A stretch of 64,000 nt of DNA from assembly GCA_023630585.1 (NCBI GenBank), contig CM042566.1, positions 6,620,254 through 6,684,253 on the forward strand. The letters are read 5' to 3'. This document shows, piece after piece, positions 25,263-36,230 of this stretch. Made by a program: the position numbers and the translations under genes. The first letter of the stretch is position 1; each line of letters starts with the position of its first letter. The notes below the pieces were generated by a model. The model was not told the origin of the DNA and made no database searches. It worked only from the letters and a program-made list of their open reading frames with translations. The stretch comes from Cranoglanis bouderius (Eukaryota; Chordata; Actinopteri; Siluriformes; Cranoglanididae).

Positions 25263-26092
25263 TGCAGCCTGACAAAGATTCTAATTTGTAAGCTTTTGTT
25301 TTCATCTCCAACCCAGCTGTATGTGCCCAATCCCTTTCAGGATCAGTGGAAAATATGGGGATTTGGGCTGAACACTGAGATACAGGGATCAGATGTCTTT
25401 GTTTAGAGACAAAATGCCTTTGTCCAGCAACATTCAGCCTCCTCCCAGCCTACCAATGGAGACCCAGCAAATTGTGTAGTGATTAGAAGGAAAGATGTGG
25501 TCCATGGAAGAGACAGAAGCAGACGAGTGGGCAGTGTAGCGAGGGAGGGGGTGGGACGGAGGAGTGTGGCTCTATCAGACCTGCACAGGCTCTTTGATGA
25601 GTCATACGGTGAATACACAAAAGACAAAGCACCAAAGCCAGACTGAGCACATGGCTGTTATCATACACAGAGAGTGCTCTCAAGTAGCGGTCTGGAGACA
25701 ATGGACATCATTGCTTATAATGCTCTCCTTAGAGAGGAGAGACAAAACTACATTTCTGCATGCATTTAAGAGACATAGTGTGGGCATACAAGTGTTTAAG
25801 TGGTTCTTTTCCAGTTTTCAAGCTCAAAAAAGGACACAACAGCTTATGATTATACCTGAATAGAGCAGTGTACATATATGTACATGTATTTCTGCTATTT
25901 AGTGTTGTCTTACTTAATTTGGTTAAAATGATAGGTCAATATTTATGTCCATCATGACTATCACCTTTAAAGATCAGGAGACAGAGAATGCAGATGTTTT
26001 GTTGTTTTCTTTTCTCAAAACATGATGTAACATGAAAGCAAGAGATAATTAAAAATAAAAAAACAAAAAGACTATTATAATAATTAGGCATA
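25263..26092. other. Unique DNA, no gene seen
   Basis: Short overlapping frames at 25403-25863 show no domain. Nothing else stands out up to the solo LTR. Confidence 0.5.
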
Positions 26093-26097
26093 TAAAG

Positions 26098-26391
26098 TGT
26101 AAGGACTACTCACGCCACGAACTCCGTTTCCCAACCTGCACTGCGGCCTACAAACATAGCCGCCATGGACTGCAACTCCCAGAACTCTCACACACTGACA
26201 CGTTCACGTTCACCTTCTTTCTGATCATGCTCACCTGAATCCCATTTATAGCACAATCACAGTCACCGTTAAAAGGACTTTCAGTTCAATCACTCTTTAC
26301 GAAGTATATGCTCCTTTCCTTGTGTTTGTGACATTACCAAGCCTTAATATATCTCTCTCTGTTTTCTACTTATTGACCTTCGTTCGTGACA
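26098..26391 (+). mobile_element. Solo LTR with perfect 5-bp target duplication
   Basis: 294 bp, TGTAAGGACT...CGTTCGTGACA, with TAAAG at 26093-26097 and again at 26392-26396. It contains 'cccatttatagcac' as a TATA-like signal. TG...CA ends with a 5-bp duplication indicate an LTR retrotransposon whose internal part was lost by LTR-LTR recombination. The family is not identified; gypsy-type is likely from the 5-bp duplication. Confidence 0.85.
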
Positions 26392-26396
26392 TAAAG

Positions 26397-27460
26397 TAGC
26401 ACTTGATCCAGCACAATCTACTTTATGCACGATGAACTAGAAAAATTAGAAGTGTGAGAGTTTGGCAAGGTTTGAACAATTCTATAGCTACTGCTGAAAG
26501 TTACAGCATGTGACTGGATGGACCAAAAAAAACATTATTTTATTTGATACATCATGCACTGTTATAGTTAATCATGTGCATACTAATTGTGTGCATTGAT
26601 CATACCTAAAGAAAACTGTGTGTGTCTTTGCTTCTCAGATGAAATAAAGGACACATTTTAAGCAATCATCAAATGAATACAATGGTCAAAATAATCAATT
26701 TTAGTCAATTAAAAAGGTTTTAGTCTTTACGTCTAATCAGTTCCCAATATGTTCTTTTAATGTGTTAATTCCCAAGTTTTAAATCTTTCTTAAATGGATG
26801 ACCAAGATGTTTTACAAATGCAAATTGCCATTTAGGCTTTATTAAAGCCGTTCTCTTCCTAATTTGTTGAGGTGTCCGTTCTACCTATAATAAAATTATC
26901 GACAACTGTTATTGAAGAGGTTGCTACTTACCAAACAAGTCAGGCATATCGCTGTAGATTTCTCTAAACGTGAAGCTTTAACTTTGGCATACATATGCAG
27001 ATAATAGAAAACAGGTCCAGATCTGGTAGTGCATGGGACAACAGTGATTTCCCTCCTGCCTTTGACCCTGGCGTGAGAATAGCATGCAGTCCATCTTTAT
27101 AAAATCACTTGTATATTTCCTAAAGTGAGTGCACAATGATGAGGGGAAGAAAGTCTCACCTTTATCCAGGCGACAGGTATTTCATTTATATGCATTAAAA
27201 AAATTATTACATTTCCTTATATATATTTTAGGAGAAGGGTGGTTTATTATGTATTGAAGTTATGATGTCATTTTAATCATGAACAAATTCATATTTCATA
27301 TTAATTAACATTTTTCCCTTTTAGTTTTCATAAAAATAAGTAATTGCTTTGCCTCACTGGCACTTACAGGAACAAAGACCACACCTATGTAATTCACTGT
27401 AGACTGTTACATCTCTCTCTCTGGGACTGACAGGTACAGGCACAGATGGTGTACAATACA
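26397..27460. other. Unique AT-rich DNA, no gene seen
   Basis: No convincing frame or repeat end. 27060-27190 is less AT-rich and may belong to the conserved-looking region to its right. Confidence 0.4.
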
Positions 27461-27860
27461 TAAAAATAAGACTCTTTGGCAGTCACATCAAATTTGATGT
27501 TAACAAATAGCTTAAAGTGGATTAGTTTTTAGTTTTATGGAACCAAGAAAAACAGCACCATGAATGGTCATAAATAAAAATGCACAGAGTGGTATGAAGA
27601 AGCGTGGATGGGGCTTATTTCTTTCTAGCCCAGATTGTAGATTCGTGCAGACTATTATTTATAGTTGTGTCAGGTGACTGCACTTGATGAAACTCTCCCT
27701 AGATTTCATATGCATTGGGCCTAAATTATTTACTGACCCATCTATAGCATGTCATCAGTCGTGATTGAGAGGACGCATGTGAAATACAATTGGTGGTGTA
27801 TTGAGCATGAAATGATGACATGATTGCCCAATCAAAGTACAGATCTCATGAAGAGACAAA
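27461..27860. other. Duplicated noncoding block, copy B (inverted relative to A)
   Basis: The reverse complement matches block A at 13505-13748 plus 15152-15260. The core 27591-27650 agrees at 53 of 60 positions with 13682-13741. Flanking matches include TGACATGC with GTCAGT and TTCACATG with CTCTCA. Unlike copy A it is not interrupted. Confidence 0.6.
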
Positions 27861-29564
27861 CTACAGGGGCTGGATGTTTTATGTGTGAATGAAACAGTTG
27901 GCTAACAGCAAATGCAACTTTTCCGTTATCCATGCTCGCTATATGGAAGAGCAACAGATGATTACAAACCTAAAACACATGACTTAAAATAAATATCAAT
28001 CACGAATGGTGTGCCTGTCTGTCTTTCTGTCTTTCAATGAGTTTGTTCTTATATGTATGCGTAATAGTTGTATGTCTATGATTAGACCCAGTACTAAAAG
28101 GCTCAACCATAATAGTCACACCAAGTTAATGGTAGGTAGTATAATTTCTGAGCCCTCCCATAAAATATTGTCACTAGAAATCACTGACAAAGTTCATGCC
28201 TTAATTACTGGGATGGAATCCATATTGATTGCTGGATAATAAATAGTGACATCAGTGCAACAATTGTAATTTGTGAACCTTTGAATATGTAAAAGCCACC
28301 ACCGACACAAAGGCCACCATCAGCACCAAAACACTCATGGAAATAACCGGCCTGATGTTAAGGGCATCACTTCAAATGAAAAGCTTTTGAACCCATCCAC
28401 CCCTTCCACTCCCAATGTTACTGATATGACTCATGAAGAACACATTTATACTCATTTAAGGTTGATCTCTCAAGGCTCAGTATACTAGGTTCTCACTGAT
28501 ACGTGATACAATCTACAATTACAGCTTCAAGGAGCACAAGGCTTCTCTAATCAGCAGGAGATGCGCTGCTCCTTCTTAGTGAACTCTTGAATGTAATTAT
28601 AGCTGAAAGCAACGGGAGTAAAAGACAACACAGCTGCCACGCTAACCTGCTAATGAATGACCATAATTGTCCCAGTGGCCCGTTGAAACAGGTGAGCGGC
28701 AATGCTTTGAGTAATGAGGTGAGGAAGACTTGTGGAAAGGAACATGGGCATGAAACATGTGCTGCTGGCCATCTCTATATGAACAAAGCCTCTGGGGAAG
28801 CTTCCCTAACAACATAATTGGCAGCACATTAGTGCCACTCATTAGTTTTGTTCTATTAATGCAGGCATCAGAGACAAAAGATTGGCAACACTTGATGGAA
28901 ACTAGTTTTGGTGAAGGCATGCATCAAGCATCACAGTGTAGCCTGCCTAGTTACCTTAATTGAGCCTGTCAATGGAACTGGTATGCTAAAAAGAAAAAAA
29001 AAATCTGTAAAAATAGACTAATGACACAGAATCCAAAATTTCTCTTCTGTCAACATTTGTCTGGTTGGCAACTTCCCTGCTCGAGAATTACCCCATACGC
29101 CATCAGCAGGCCTTCACACTTCACCAAATGGTATGTCTTCCAAACAAATGCTGCATGATTGTTTTTTTTTGTTTGTTTTTCACGGTAGTCAAATTTCCTC
29201 TCTTCACTCTCAGGTCTTGCAGCAGATCTCACCACAAATTCTGTTCAGAAGTGACAACATGTCACAGAAATTCAAACCAGAAATGATACAACTTTGACAA
29301 CAATCTGCTGCACTGATCATTTGCTGATCAGCCGACATGCACTGAGTTGTACTGAACAAGACAGTTGCTGTGGCAAGTTCTAAATCATTTAATTAAGGTT
29401 TCCAAATTATGCTGGCATAATATCTTGTAAGACTGACGACTGTCTTGCTTCAGCCTTGTCCTAGGTTATTTAATGTCATTTAATAAGATGATTGATCCAC
29501 TAATTACATTTGAGTACGTGTTATTCATTCTCAAGGTTCCAACCACTTTTTAAACTAGTAAACA
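27861..29564. other. Unique DNA with strong conserved-looking block
   Basis: 28555-28975 carries repeated ATAATTG, CATTAGTG and CTCATTAG words, a run of unique sequence with no simple repeats, and no sustained frame. I read it as a candidate developmental enhancer. The rest is AT-rich and featureless. Confidence 0.4.
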
Positions 29565-29975
29565 GAGCACTTTCATCATTTCTCAAAAGATATTAGTGAC
29601 ACGTCATATCTCACGCACTGCACGATTCAGGAATAGTGTCGACCCCAATGCCATAAGACTATTCAACACACCTTAATGTGTAATAACAATAATGACACTG
29701 GACACTTTATAAAGGCAATAATGTCACTTTCCAAAGGATTGTCTTACTGTATTGTCACTTATTGTCACAATTACAATTATTTTTGCAATTCTTGTACATT
29801 TTTGTAATTTCTGCACACATGAACACTTTGTGTAACTAGCAGTGATGTATCTATTGTCTTCCTGTCTTGTCTATAGTCTGTGGAGTAGCATTCAAGAAAG
29901 TTTTTCATTGTACTTTGTACATGGTAATTGTACACATGACAATAAATGACTTTGACTTGACTTTGACTTTGACTC
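29565..29975 (+). mobile_element. L2/Rex-like LINE 3' end, plus strand
   Basis: 'cgcactgcacgattcaggaa' reads RTARFRNSVDPNAIRLFNTP, the RT C-terminus. A 3' untranslated part follows with 'tttcattgtactttgtacat' and a terminal repeat of TGACTTTGACT (29948-29972), the short tandem tail typical of L2-like LINEs. 5' truncated, as most LINE copies are. Confidence 0.8.
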
Positions 29976-30089
29976 ACTCCTGGATAATGGTAATTTTTCA
30001 GTAGCTAAATAATAGTACCTTTTACCTTTTATTCATTTTTTTTTTTTTTTAAATAAAAGATTCAACTTTATTACATTTATTTTTATTAT
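29976..30089. other. AT-rich spacer with poly-T
   Basis: Contains poly-T at 30037-30050. Nothing else recognisable. Confidence 0.4.
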
Positions 30090-30094
30090 CACTG

Positions 30095-30825
30095 TGTTAC
30101 GGAACCGGAAGGAGGGAAGCAGGATGCAATCGCAGGGGAACATTGTCAGTTTATTAGGAACATCCAAATAAAACATAGGACTGTTTAGGAACAGTCTAAC
30201 AAAAATCCACAAATAAACAAGGCAATATTCCACAAAACGACAGGGCAGTAATTCCAAAAAGGCAAAGCAATAATCCAAACACTCACAAGGCAATAATCCA
30301 AAAACTGGCACTGTGGTATTCCCAAAAAAGGGCAAGGTAAACATTCAACAAGTCACGAGGCAATAATCCAAAGTCTAGGAAACGCGAGGAAAACAAAAAC
30401 ATGGAGGAATCTACCATTCCTTATCTTTACTCAACTGTTAGTCTTCAATAATACTCCACGGGGAAGCGGACACAAAACGGGGTTTAAATACAACAGGGAA
30501 ATAAAGACAAACCAGATAAAACACACAACACCTGGAAACAATAATCAAACTATAAATGGAGAACCAATGACAGAACATGGGAGGAAACATGACGTGAACC
30601 AAAACAAACAGACCAATAAGGAAGCGGGGGCAGAGACATGACGTAAACCAAAAACAAAAGAGCACATGGCAAAGTAAACAAAACCAGAGTTCATGAATGA
30701 ACAGTCCACAGGGTTTTTATGAATCACGCTCGTGCTAATCTTCCTCATAGCACGAAGCATCGAATGCGGAAGAGCTCTACTCCGCTAGCCTCTGCTAGCA
30801 GCGTAGGGAGAGGGAGATTCTAACA
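30095..30825 (-). mobile_element. Solo LTR with 5-bp target duplication, minus strand
   Basis: 731 bp with TGTTAC...TAACA ends (TGTTA/TAACA inverted) and CACTG at both 30090-30094 and 30826-30830. On the minus strand it starts TGTTAGAATC and has a TATTTAAACCCC promoter-like motif, so the LTR is probably on that strand. It holds five degenerate copies of a CAAGGCAATAATCCAAA unit (about 30210-30375). The fragment at 1-300 is related. Confidence 0.8.
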
Positions 30826-30830
30826 CACTG

Positions 30831-32628
30831 TTACAGAGTAAAAAACAGTATGTGCAATTAATTAAATACTTCAGTTTCCAGACCCAATCAAAATAAAGCA
30901 CTTTCCTGAAAAAAGACTACACTTTAGGTGTATCTCCTGTGGAGATATGTACAGGTACGCCACTAGCTAAATGAGTGAACGAGACTGGCTAGCAAGATAT
31001 TTGGAAGTTTTACAGTATTAAAGCTCTGCATTAACCTATGATCTCACTTTGATATTTGGTCATGATTTCCTGTTGTGTTAAGATGATCTAGCTAGCTAAC
31101 AAATCTAGCAAACTACATTTGGCTAGGTTAGCTAGCTGGTTAACATTACCTTTCTTTATATATGGTTGATAATGGAGGTAGTGTTCACTTGGTTAGCTAA
31201 TATAAGAACAAAATCGAAAATAGAACATATTCAGATTAGTTGTGTCAATTGTAGACATAAAAATGGCAAATTAAGTACTCAAGTAGTTGTTTTTTTGTTG
31301 TTGTTGTTGTTGTTTTTTACCAGACAACTCTTATTTGTGAACACTACTTTTACATTTACTCAAATAAATTATTACTAAAGTAGCAGTACCTTTAATTAAG
31401 TCAGTATGTTTTGTACTTTTTCCGCCGCTGTGGTTTATATGCAATATTTGCATCAATATGGTATATACATTGTGGAAACTGCAATCATCACATTCAGTGA
31501 CACAATTTGTCATAGTGTGAGAGCTGTAAATGTTTGTACCAACATCAGTTCTCCCAGTTTGACTCTAATTATTATCTGTTTTTGGGGATTCTGCTGTGGT
31601 GAGTCAGACTCTGTATATTGAGCTGGTTCGAAGAAAAAAAACAACAACTATATACACTGCAGCTTTCTGTTAATTCAATTCTGAGCTTGGGAAACACTCT
31701 ACAAGCACTAGAGATTCTGGTTCTTATTAGCCTTAAATATACTCTCATTCTTTATACCCACACTCACATGTGTAGTAGGTGTTGTTTTAAAAAGTTACCT
31801 ACACAGAATCCCAGGCTTGTGAAAGATGGTGTGATAAATAGCATTCGAAGGGGTCATTCAGAACAACGTTCGTTCATGACAACTTTCCACAAACTGATTC
31901 GAAAAAGTTGCATTTCAATGATGGTTTGAGAAACCTGACAAGAACTTTTCCATCTGTTCGTTTATACAATAGAATATGGATGGAGAGCTACTCTACAAAA
32001 CATTGCAGGACCTTAAAAAAGTAAAATAAAAAAAATAAAATAAAATAATAATAATAAAAAAGGCAGGAAGGTGGAAAAATATGCTGAAAGCAAGCCAATG
32101 TAGGCAGCACAACTCTTGGCAAGACTAAATCATTGTGTTTTCATGCCAACTTTGAATAAGAAATAAATTTGCGCAAGGAGTTGCAAATGTTTGCTTTTGA
32201 GGTTGTTCAAAAGCTCTTTGGTTTAAAGTATGCACCGTAATTAGTAAAGATGATGAAAAAAGCACACACAAAAAAAAAAAAATAATAATCTGTAAAAAGA
32301 ATTGAGTCAAGTTAATGAGAAGGAAAAGAAATATCTTGTGGTCAGAGAGCTCAGAAGGTAACACAAAGCCTTTATTATACATTTCCTTACATCATTATTT
32401 ATTTATTTATTTATTTATTTTTTAATATTGTAGTCTGACAGACTATTAAAACAAAACAGAAGCAGACTTGTACAGCAGCATAGCAGTGCTATATAAAATA
32501 TTAATGGTTAATTAAAAGTAAAGAAAACGTTCTGGGACATAACAGAAGTTAGACAATGAAGTTCTTAGAGAATGAAGTTCTTATGAAGAACAATATGAAT
32601 TATGAGTAGAAGTTAAAATGGCTTTATG
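30831..32628. other. Unique AT-rich DNA, no gene seen
   Basis: Includes GTT repeats (31298-31315), A-rich runs near 32020-32060 and 32268-32290, and ATTT repeats (32397-32420). Short frames have no domain. Confidence 0.5.
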
Positions 32629-32630
32629 GT

Positions 32631-32890
32631 TTCCTGGTGGTCTAGTGGCTAGCATGCAGAGCTCTCATTGACATGGTCCGGGTTCGATTCCCAGTCAGGG
32701 AACCAACCCCAGCCACTGGAGGGCTGCACGAGCTGGTGTACTCTCTGCTGGTCCCAAGCCCGGAAAATTGTGAGGGTTGCATCAAGAAGGGCATCTGGTG
32801 TAAAACTTGTGCCAGAATCAATATGCAGACAGGGGATCCGCTGTGGCAACCCCGAAACCGGAGCAGCCGAAAGGGGGGGAAACCTTAAAA
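32631..32890 (+). repeat. tRNA-Glu-derived SINE with RTE-like tail
   Basis: 32631-32702 resembles tRNA-Glu closely: TTCCTGGTGGTCTAGTGGCT (A box), CTC in the anticodon position, GGGTTCGATTCCCAGTCAGG (B box and acceptor). The body follows, then 'aagggcatctggtgtaaaac', 'tgtgccagaatcaatatgca' and 'gatccgctgtggcaaccccg', a tail shared with RTE-type LINEs in fish. The head has too many stem mismatches to be called a working tRNA. Confidence 0.8.
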
Positions 32891-33300
32891 ACAACATAAA
32901 AAAGTATCAGAAAGAGGGGGAAAAAAAAAAACTTTAAAACAACATAAAATGAGATGAGAGGTATGCAGACTTCCAACTTTTTTTTTTCTTTTCAGAAGAA
33001 TAAGAAAACCTAGTAATGCACTGCAATTCATGTTACCAACAAGCTTGTAGTCCATATCAGTCCACTGGCCACACCATTCCCACATGGAATTTTTTTTTGG
33101 ACAAACAATTTGGGGGGAAAAATGAGATCCACTACATAGTTACTAAAATACCACATGTGTTGAGCCACTTAGTCATTCATTCATGTGTCTTCAGTGCTTT
33201 TCCTGGTCAGTGCTTCAGTGCTTTCCTTGGTCATGCTCGATCTAGAACCAATCCCGATAACACTGGGTACAAGACGGGAGAATTCATGATGTTTAAGGCA
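32891..33300. other. Unique DNA, no gene seen
   Basis: A-rich start, poly-T near 32980 and 33090. A small direct repeat 'cagtgctt' at 33193-33222. No domain in the 33016-33405 frame. Confidence 0.45.
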
Positions 33301-33302
33301 TA

Positions 33303-33825
33303 CACTCTTAAAAATATAGATTCTTTAATGGTTCTTTACAGCATCATAGGTTCAGCAAAGAACTTTCTTCTTCTGTTAAGAACCATTTTTCATTGTATAG
33401 TATAGTACTGGAGTTGAGCTATATGGTTCTTTGGAGAGTAAAGAATTTCTTTATGTTTCATTATAGGTTCTTCAGACCAGTGTATTGGTTCTTCAAGGTA
33501 TCATCCCTTAACAGGTTAAAGTGAACCCTATTAGGTTTTTTGTGGGACTGGAAAAGGTTCTCCTGGCATCACTCTTAAGAACCTTACTTTGGTTCCTTAA
33601 AACACTAACTAAGGGTTATTTTTTTTAGAGAACTTATGATAACATGGTTCCTTGTGGCACTGCTGTGAAGAATCATTTCTGGGTTCTTTAAAGCACCAGT
33701 AAATAGATGGTTCTCTAAATAACTTGAGAGTAAAAGGTTCTTTGTGCAACTTAAAAGGGTTCTCCTATGGCATCAGGTTGAAAACCCCTTTTAGGTTCTA
33801 ATTGGAACCTTTATTTTTAAGAGTG
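33303..33825. mobile_element. MITE with TA duplication and internal GGTTCTT repeats
   Basis: 523 bp between TA dinucleotides (33301-33302 and 33826-33827). The ends CACTCTTAAAAATA and TATTTTTAAGAGTG are inverted. The inside is a series of degenerate GGTTCTTT/AAGAACC units in both orientations. No coding. TA duplication and termini suggest a Tc1/mariner-type non-autonomous element, in the style of fish ANGEL-like MITEs; the name is unverified. Confidence 0.8.
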
Positions 33826-33834
33826 TAGTGGCAA

Positions 33835-33950
33835 TTTATCCTAGCCATTTTGCCTGCCCAAAAAACATGCCTACCTGCATGTTTTTTTGGACAGTGGGAG
33901 GAAACCGGAGAAATTGGATGAAGCCCACATGAACACAAGGAGAAAATTTA
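33835..33950. repeat. Fragment of the CATCC-tail SINE family
   Basis: 'ggacagtgggaggaaaccgg' and 'catgaacacaaggagaaaat' correspond to the middle of that SINE. An AAAAAACATGCCTACC...GCATGTTTTTTT inverted repeat lies at 33860-33890. Confidence 0.45.
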
Positions 33951-34490
33951 TCTTACTGTCACAAAATAAAATGTCTACAACTTTACCTAATTTTAGGGCT
34001 AATATATAGTATCCATGCAGCATGACTTGTTCAAAACATGTTAACATACTGTACATAACTAATGTATTTCACTGAGGATGCTGTTAGTTCATGAATGAAT
34101 GCAACAATATGTTCTTGCTTGTTTGATTTTGGCTAACTTAAAATTCTTGTAAGCAACTAAGGGGCCTTGTAGATTTGTGCTGTGTAAAGGTTAAAGTAAA
34201 TAATGTTGTATGGGAGTAAAACTTGCTTTTGGCTTTTCAAAATCTAGTGAAGTTAAAGGTGAAAAAGTTGGTAAAGTAGAGACATCAGTAAACTATACTT
34301 AAATACAGTAACATTCCTGCAGAGCATTCGTGTTGTTACTACACTAGTGCATCCTAGACAGTTTTTCATGAAAAAACATTTTGACAAACTATTGGACATA
34401 TGGAATATTGTTTATTTTAACACACATCTGAATTTGCATAGCCAGCATAAAGCTGCTGCTGTGTTAGCAGAGCTTGAATATTTACAGAGA
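33951..34490. other. Unique AT-rich DNA, no gene seen
   Basis: Nothing recognisable. Confidence 0.45.
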
Positions 34491-34603
<113 letters not shown>

Positions 34604-34704
34604 TGGCCATAATAATGAAGAAAGGCTTGAAACACCGTGAATCAAACTCGCTTCATTTGCATCTCCATGGGTCCTGCCATAAAAATACTCAACATATCCT
34701 CAAC

Positions 34705-35055
34705 ATCCACTTTATTAAGAACACCTGCATATTCATGCAGTTATCCAATCAGCCAATCATGTGGCAGCCGTGCAAAAGCATAAAACCATGCAGATACAGG
34801 CCAAGAGCTTCAGTTAATGTTCACATCAAACATCGGAATGGGGAAAAAGTGTGATCTCAGTAAACTTGACCATGGCAGATGAGCTGGTAAGAGTATTTCA
34901 GAAACTGCTGATCTCCTGGGATTTTCACACACAACAGTGTCTAGAGTTTACACAGAATGGTGTGAAAACCAAAGGGGGGAAAATCCAGTGAGTGGCAGTT
35001 CTGCGCTCTTTACAACCATGGTGAGCAGAAAAGCATCTCAGAATGTACAAACGGA
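34705..35055 (+). pseudogene. Tc1-like element fragment, transposase N-terminus
   Basis: Starts with terminal-type text 'ccactttattaagaacacct', then 'caatcagccaatcatgtggc', and 'atggggaaaaagtgtgatct' coding MGKKCDLSKLDHG before a stop. 'actgctgatctcctgggatt' corresponds to TADLLGF. The tail 'ctttacaaccatggtgagca' belongs further down the same family, so there is an internal deletion. A sister fragment is at 46800-47195. Confidence 0.75.
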
Positions 35056-35451
35056 GTGTAGGACTTGTAAAACTGTAGGATTTGGATTTTGGAATTGATC
35101 CAATGAGGATCAAGGTCACAACAAGGTCAAATGTAGGAAATAGCTTGCTTCCTGTTTGAAGTACAGTATATTTTAAGGATATTTCAGGCATACAAATTTG
35201 TAACAAGCAGGACTAGACTTGTTGGTGGTAGAGGCATCCCCATTGATGCTATTGGCATTAAGATCTACTTGTTATTTATTAATGAATGACATCTATTTAT
35301 CCATTATCCATTTATCCAAATGTACATTTTGTCCATTTATACTCACATTTAATATTGTGGAATATAGAAACAATATCTTCCTGTTATCTTTAAAACAGAT
35401 ATAAACAGTTGTTCCCTCACCAGCCCCATATATTTCTCCATAAAACAAATG
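35056..35451. other. Unique DNA, no gene seen
   Basis: Nothing recognisable. Confidence 0.4.
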
Positions 35452-35453
35452 TA

Positions 35454-36060
35454 CAGTTGATGTCATAAGTTTACACCTTGCAGAATCTGCAAAATGTTAA
35501 TAATTGAAACAAATAAGAGGGAGCATAAAAACTGTATTTTATTTTATTTAGTGCTGCCCTGAATAAGCTATTTCACATAGCTTATAACTGAATTTACACA
35601 ATTTACACAAATGAACCAGTTCAAAAGTTCACATATTCTTGATTCTCAATACTGTGTGCTGTTACCTGGATGATCAACGACTGTTTTTATGTTTTGTGAT
35701 AGTTGTTCATGAGTCCCTTGTTTGTCCTGAGCCGTTAATCTGCCCACTGTTCTTCAGAAAAATCCTCCATTCTTTGGTTTTCCAGCATCTTCTGCATATT
35801 TGACCACTTTCCAACAGTGGCTATATGATGTTGAGATCCATCTTTTATAGTGAGGACTCGTACACATCTATTACACAAGGTGCAAACATTCACTGATGCT
35901 CAAGAAGGCAACACGCTACATTAAGAACTTTTGAACAGGATGATCGATGTAAATTTTATTATTTTGTTTAAAGATCTTATTTTTTTCATTTAGTACTGCC
36001 CTTCAAAAGCTACATAAGATATTTACATGTTTCACAGAAGACAAAATAATACCCTTCACA
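35454..36060. mobile_element. Non-autonomous Tc1/mariner-like element, right end missing
   Basis: Left TA at 35452-35453, then CAGTTGATGTCATAAGTTTA. The text 'gatagttgttcatgagtccc' and 'ctgttcttcagaaaaatcct' is a non-coding repeat familiar from cyprinid and catfish DNA. The expected inverted end was not found, so it is probably truncated. Confidence 0.6.
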
Positions 36061-36230
36061 GAAAACTTCACTATATCAACAATTATATTTTTCTTTTTAA
36101 AATGTAATTTATCAAATTTTACATTCAATATACAAGGTGCCTTGTAAGTTGTTACTATATAAATGATAATGTATTAGGATGAGGACATTAATATAAACCC
36201 GGAATTGGCTTTGCAGCTAAAACCTGTGGA
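36061..36230. repeat. AT-rich MITE family member (partial)
   Basis: AGAAAACTTCACTATATCAA, CAATTATA and 'aatgataatgtattaggatgag...attaatataaacc' match 48714-48870 in the same order and orientation. See 48560-48990 for the longer copy. Confidence 0.7.

Noticed and set aside
30095..30825. DNA transposon with terminal inverted repeats
   Set aside because: Inverted ends are only 5 bp, the duplication is 5 bp, and a TTTAAA promoter-like motif lies inside; a solo LTR fits better.
32631..32702. Functional tRNA-Glu gene
   Set aside because: Stem mismatches in the anticodon arm and an attached SINE body with RTE-like tail make it a SINE head, not a working tRNA gene.
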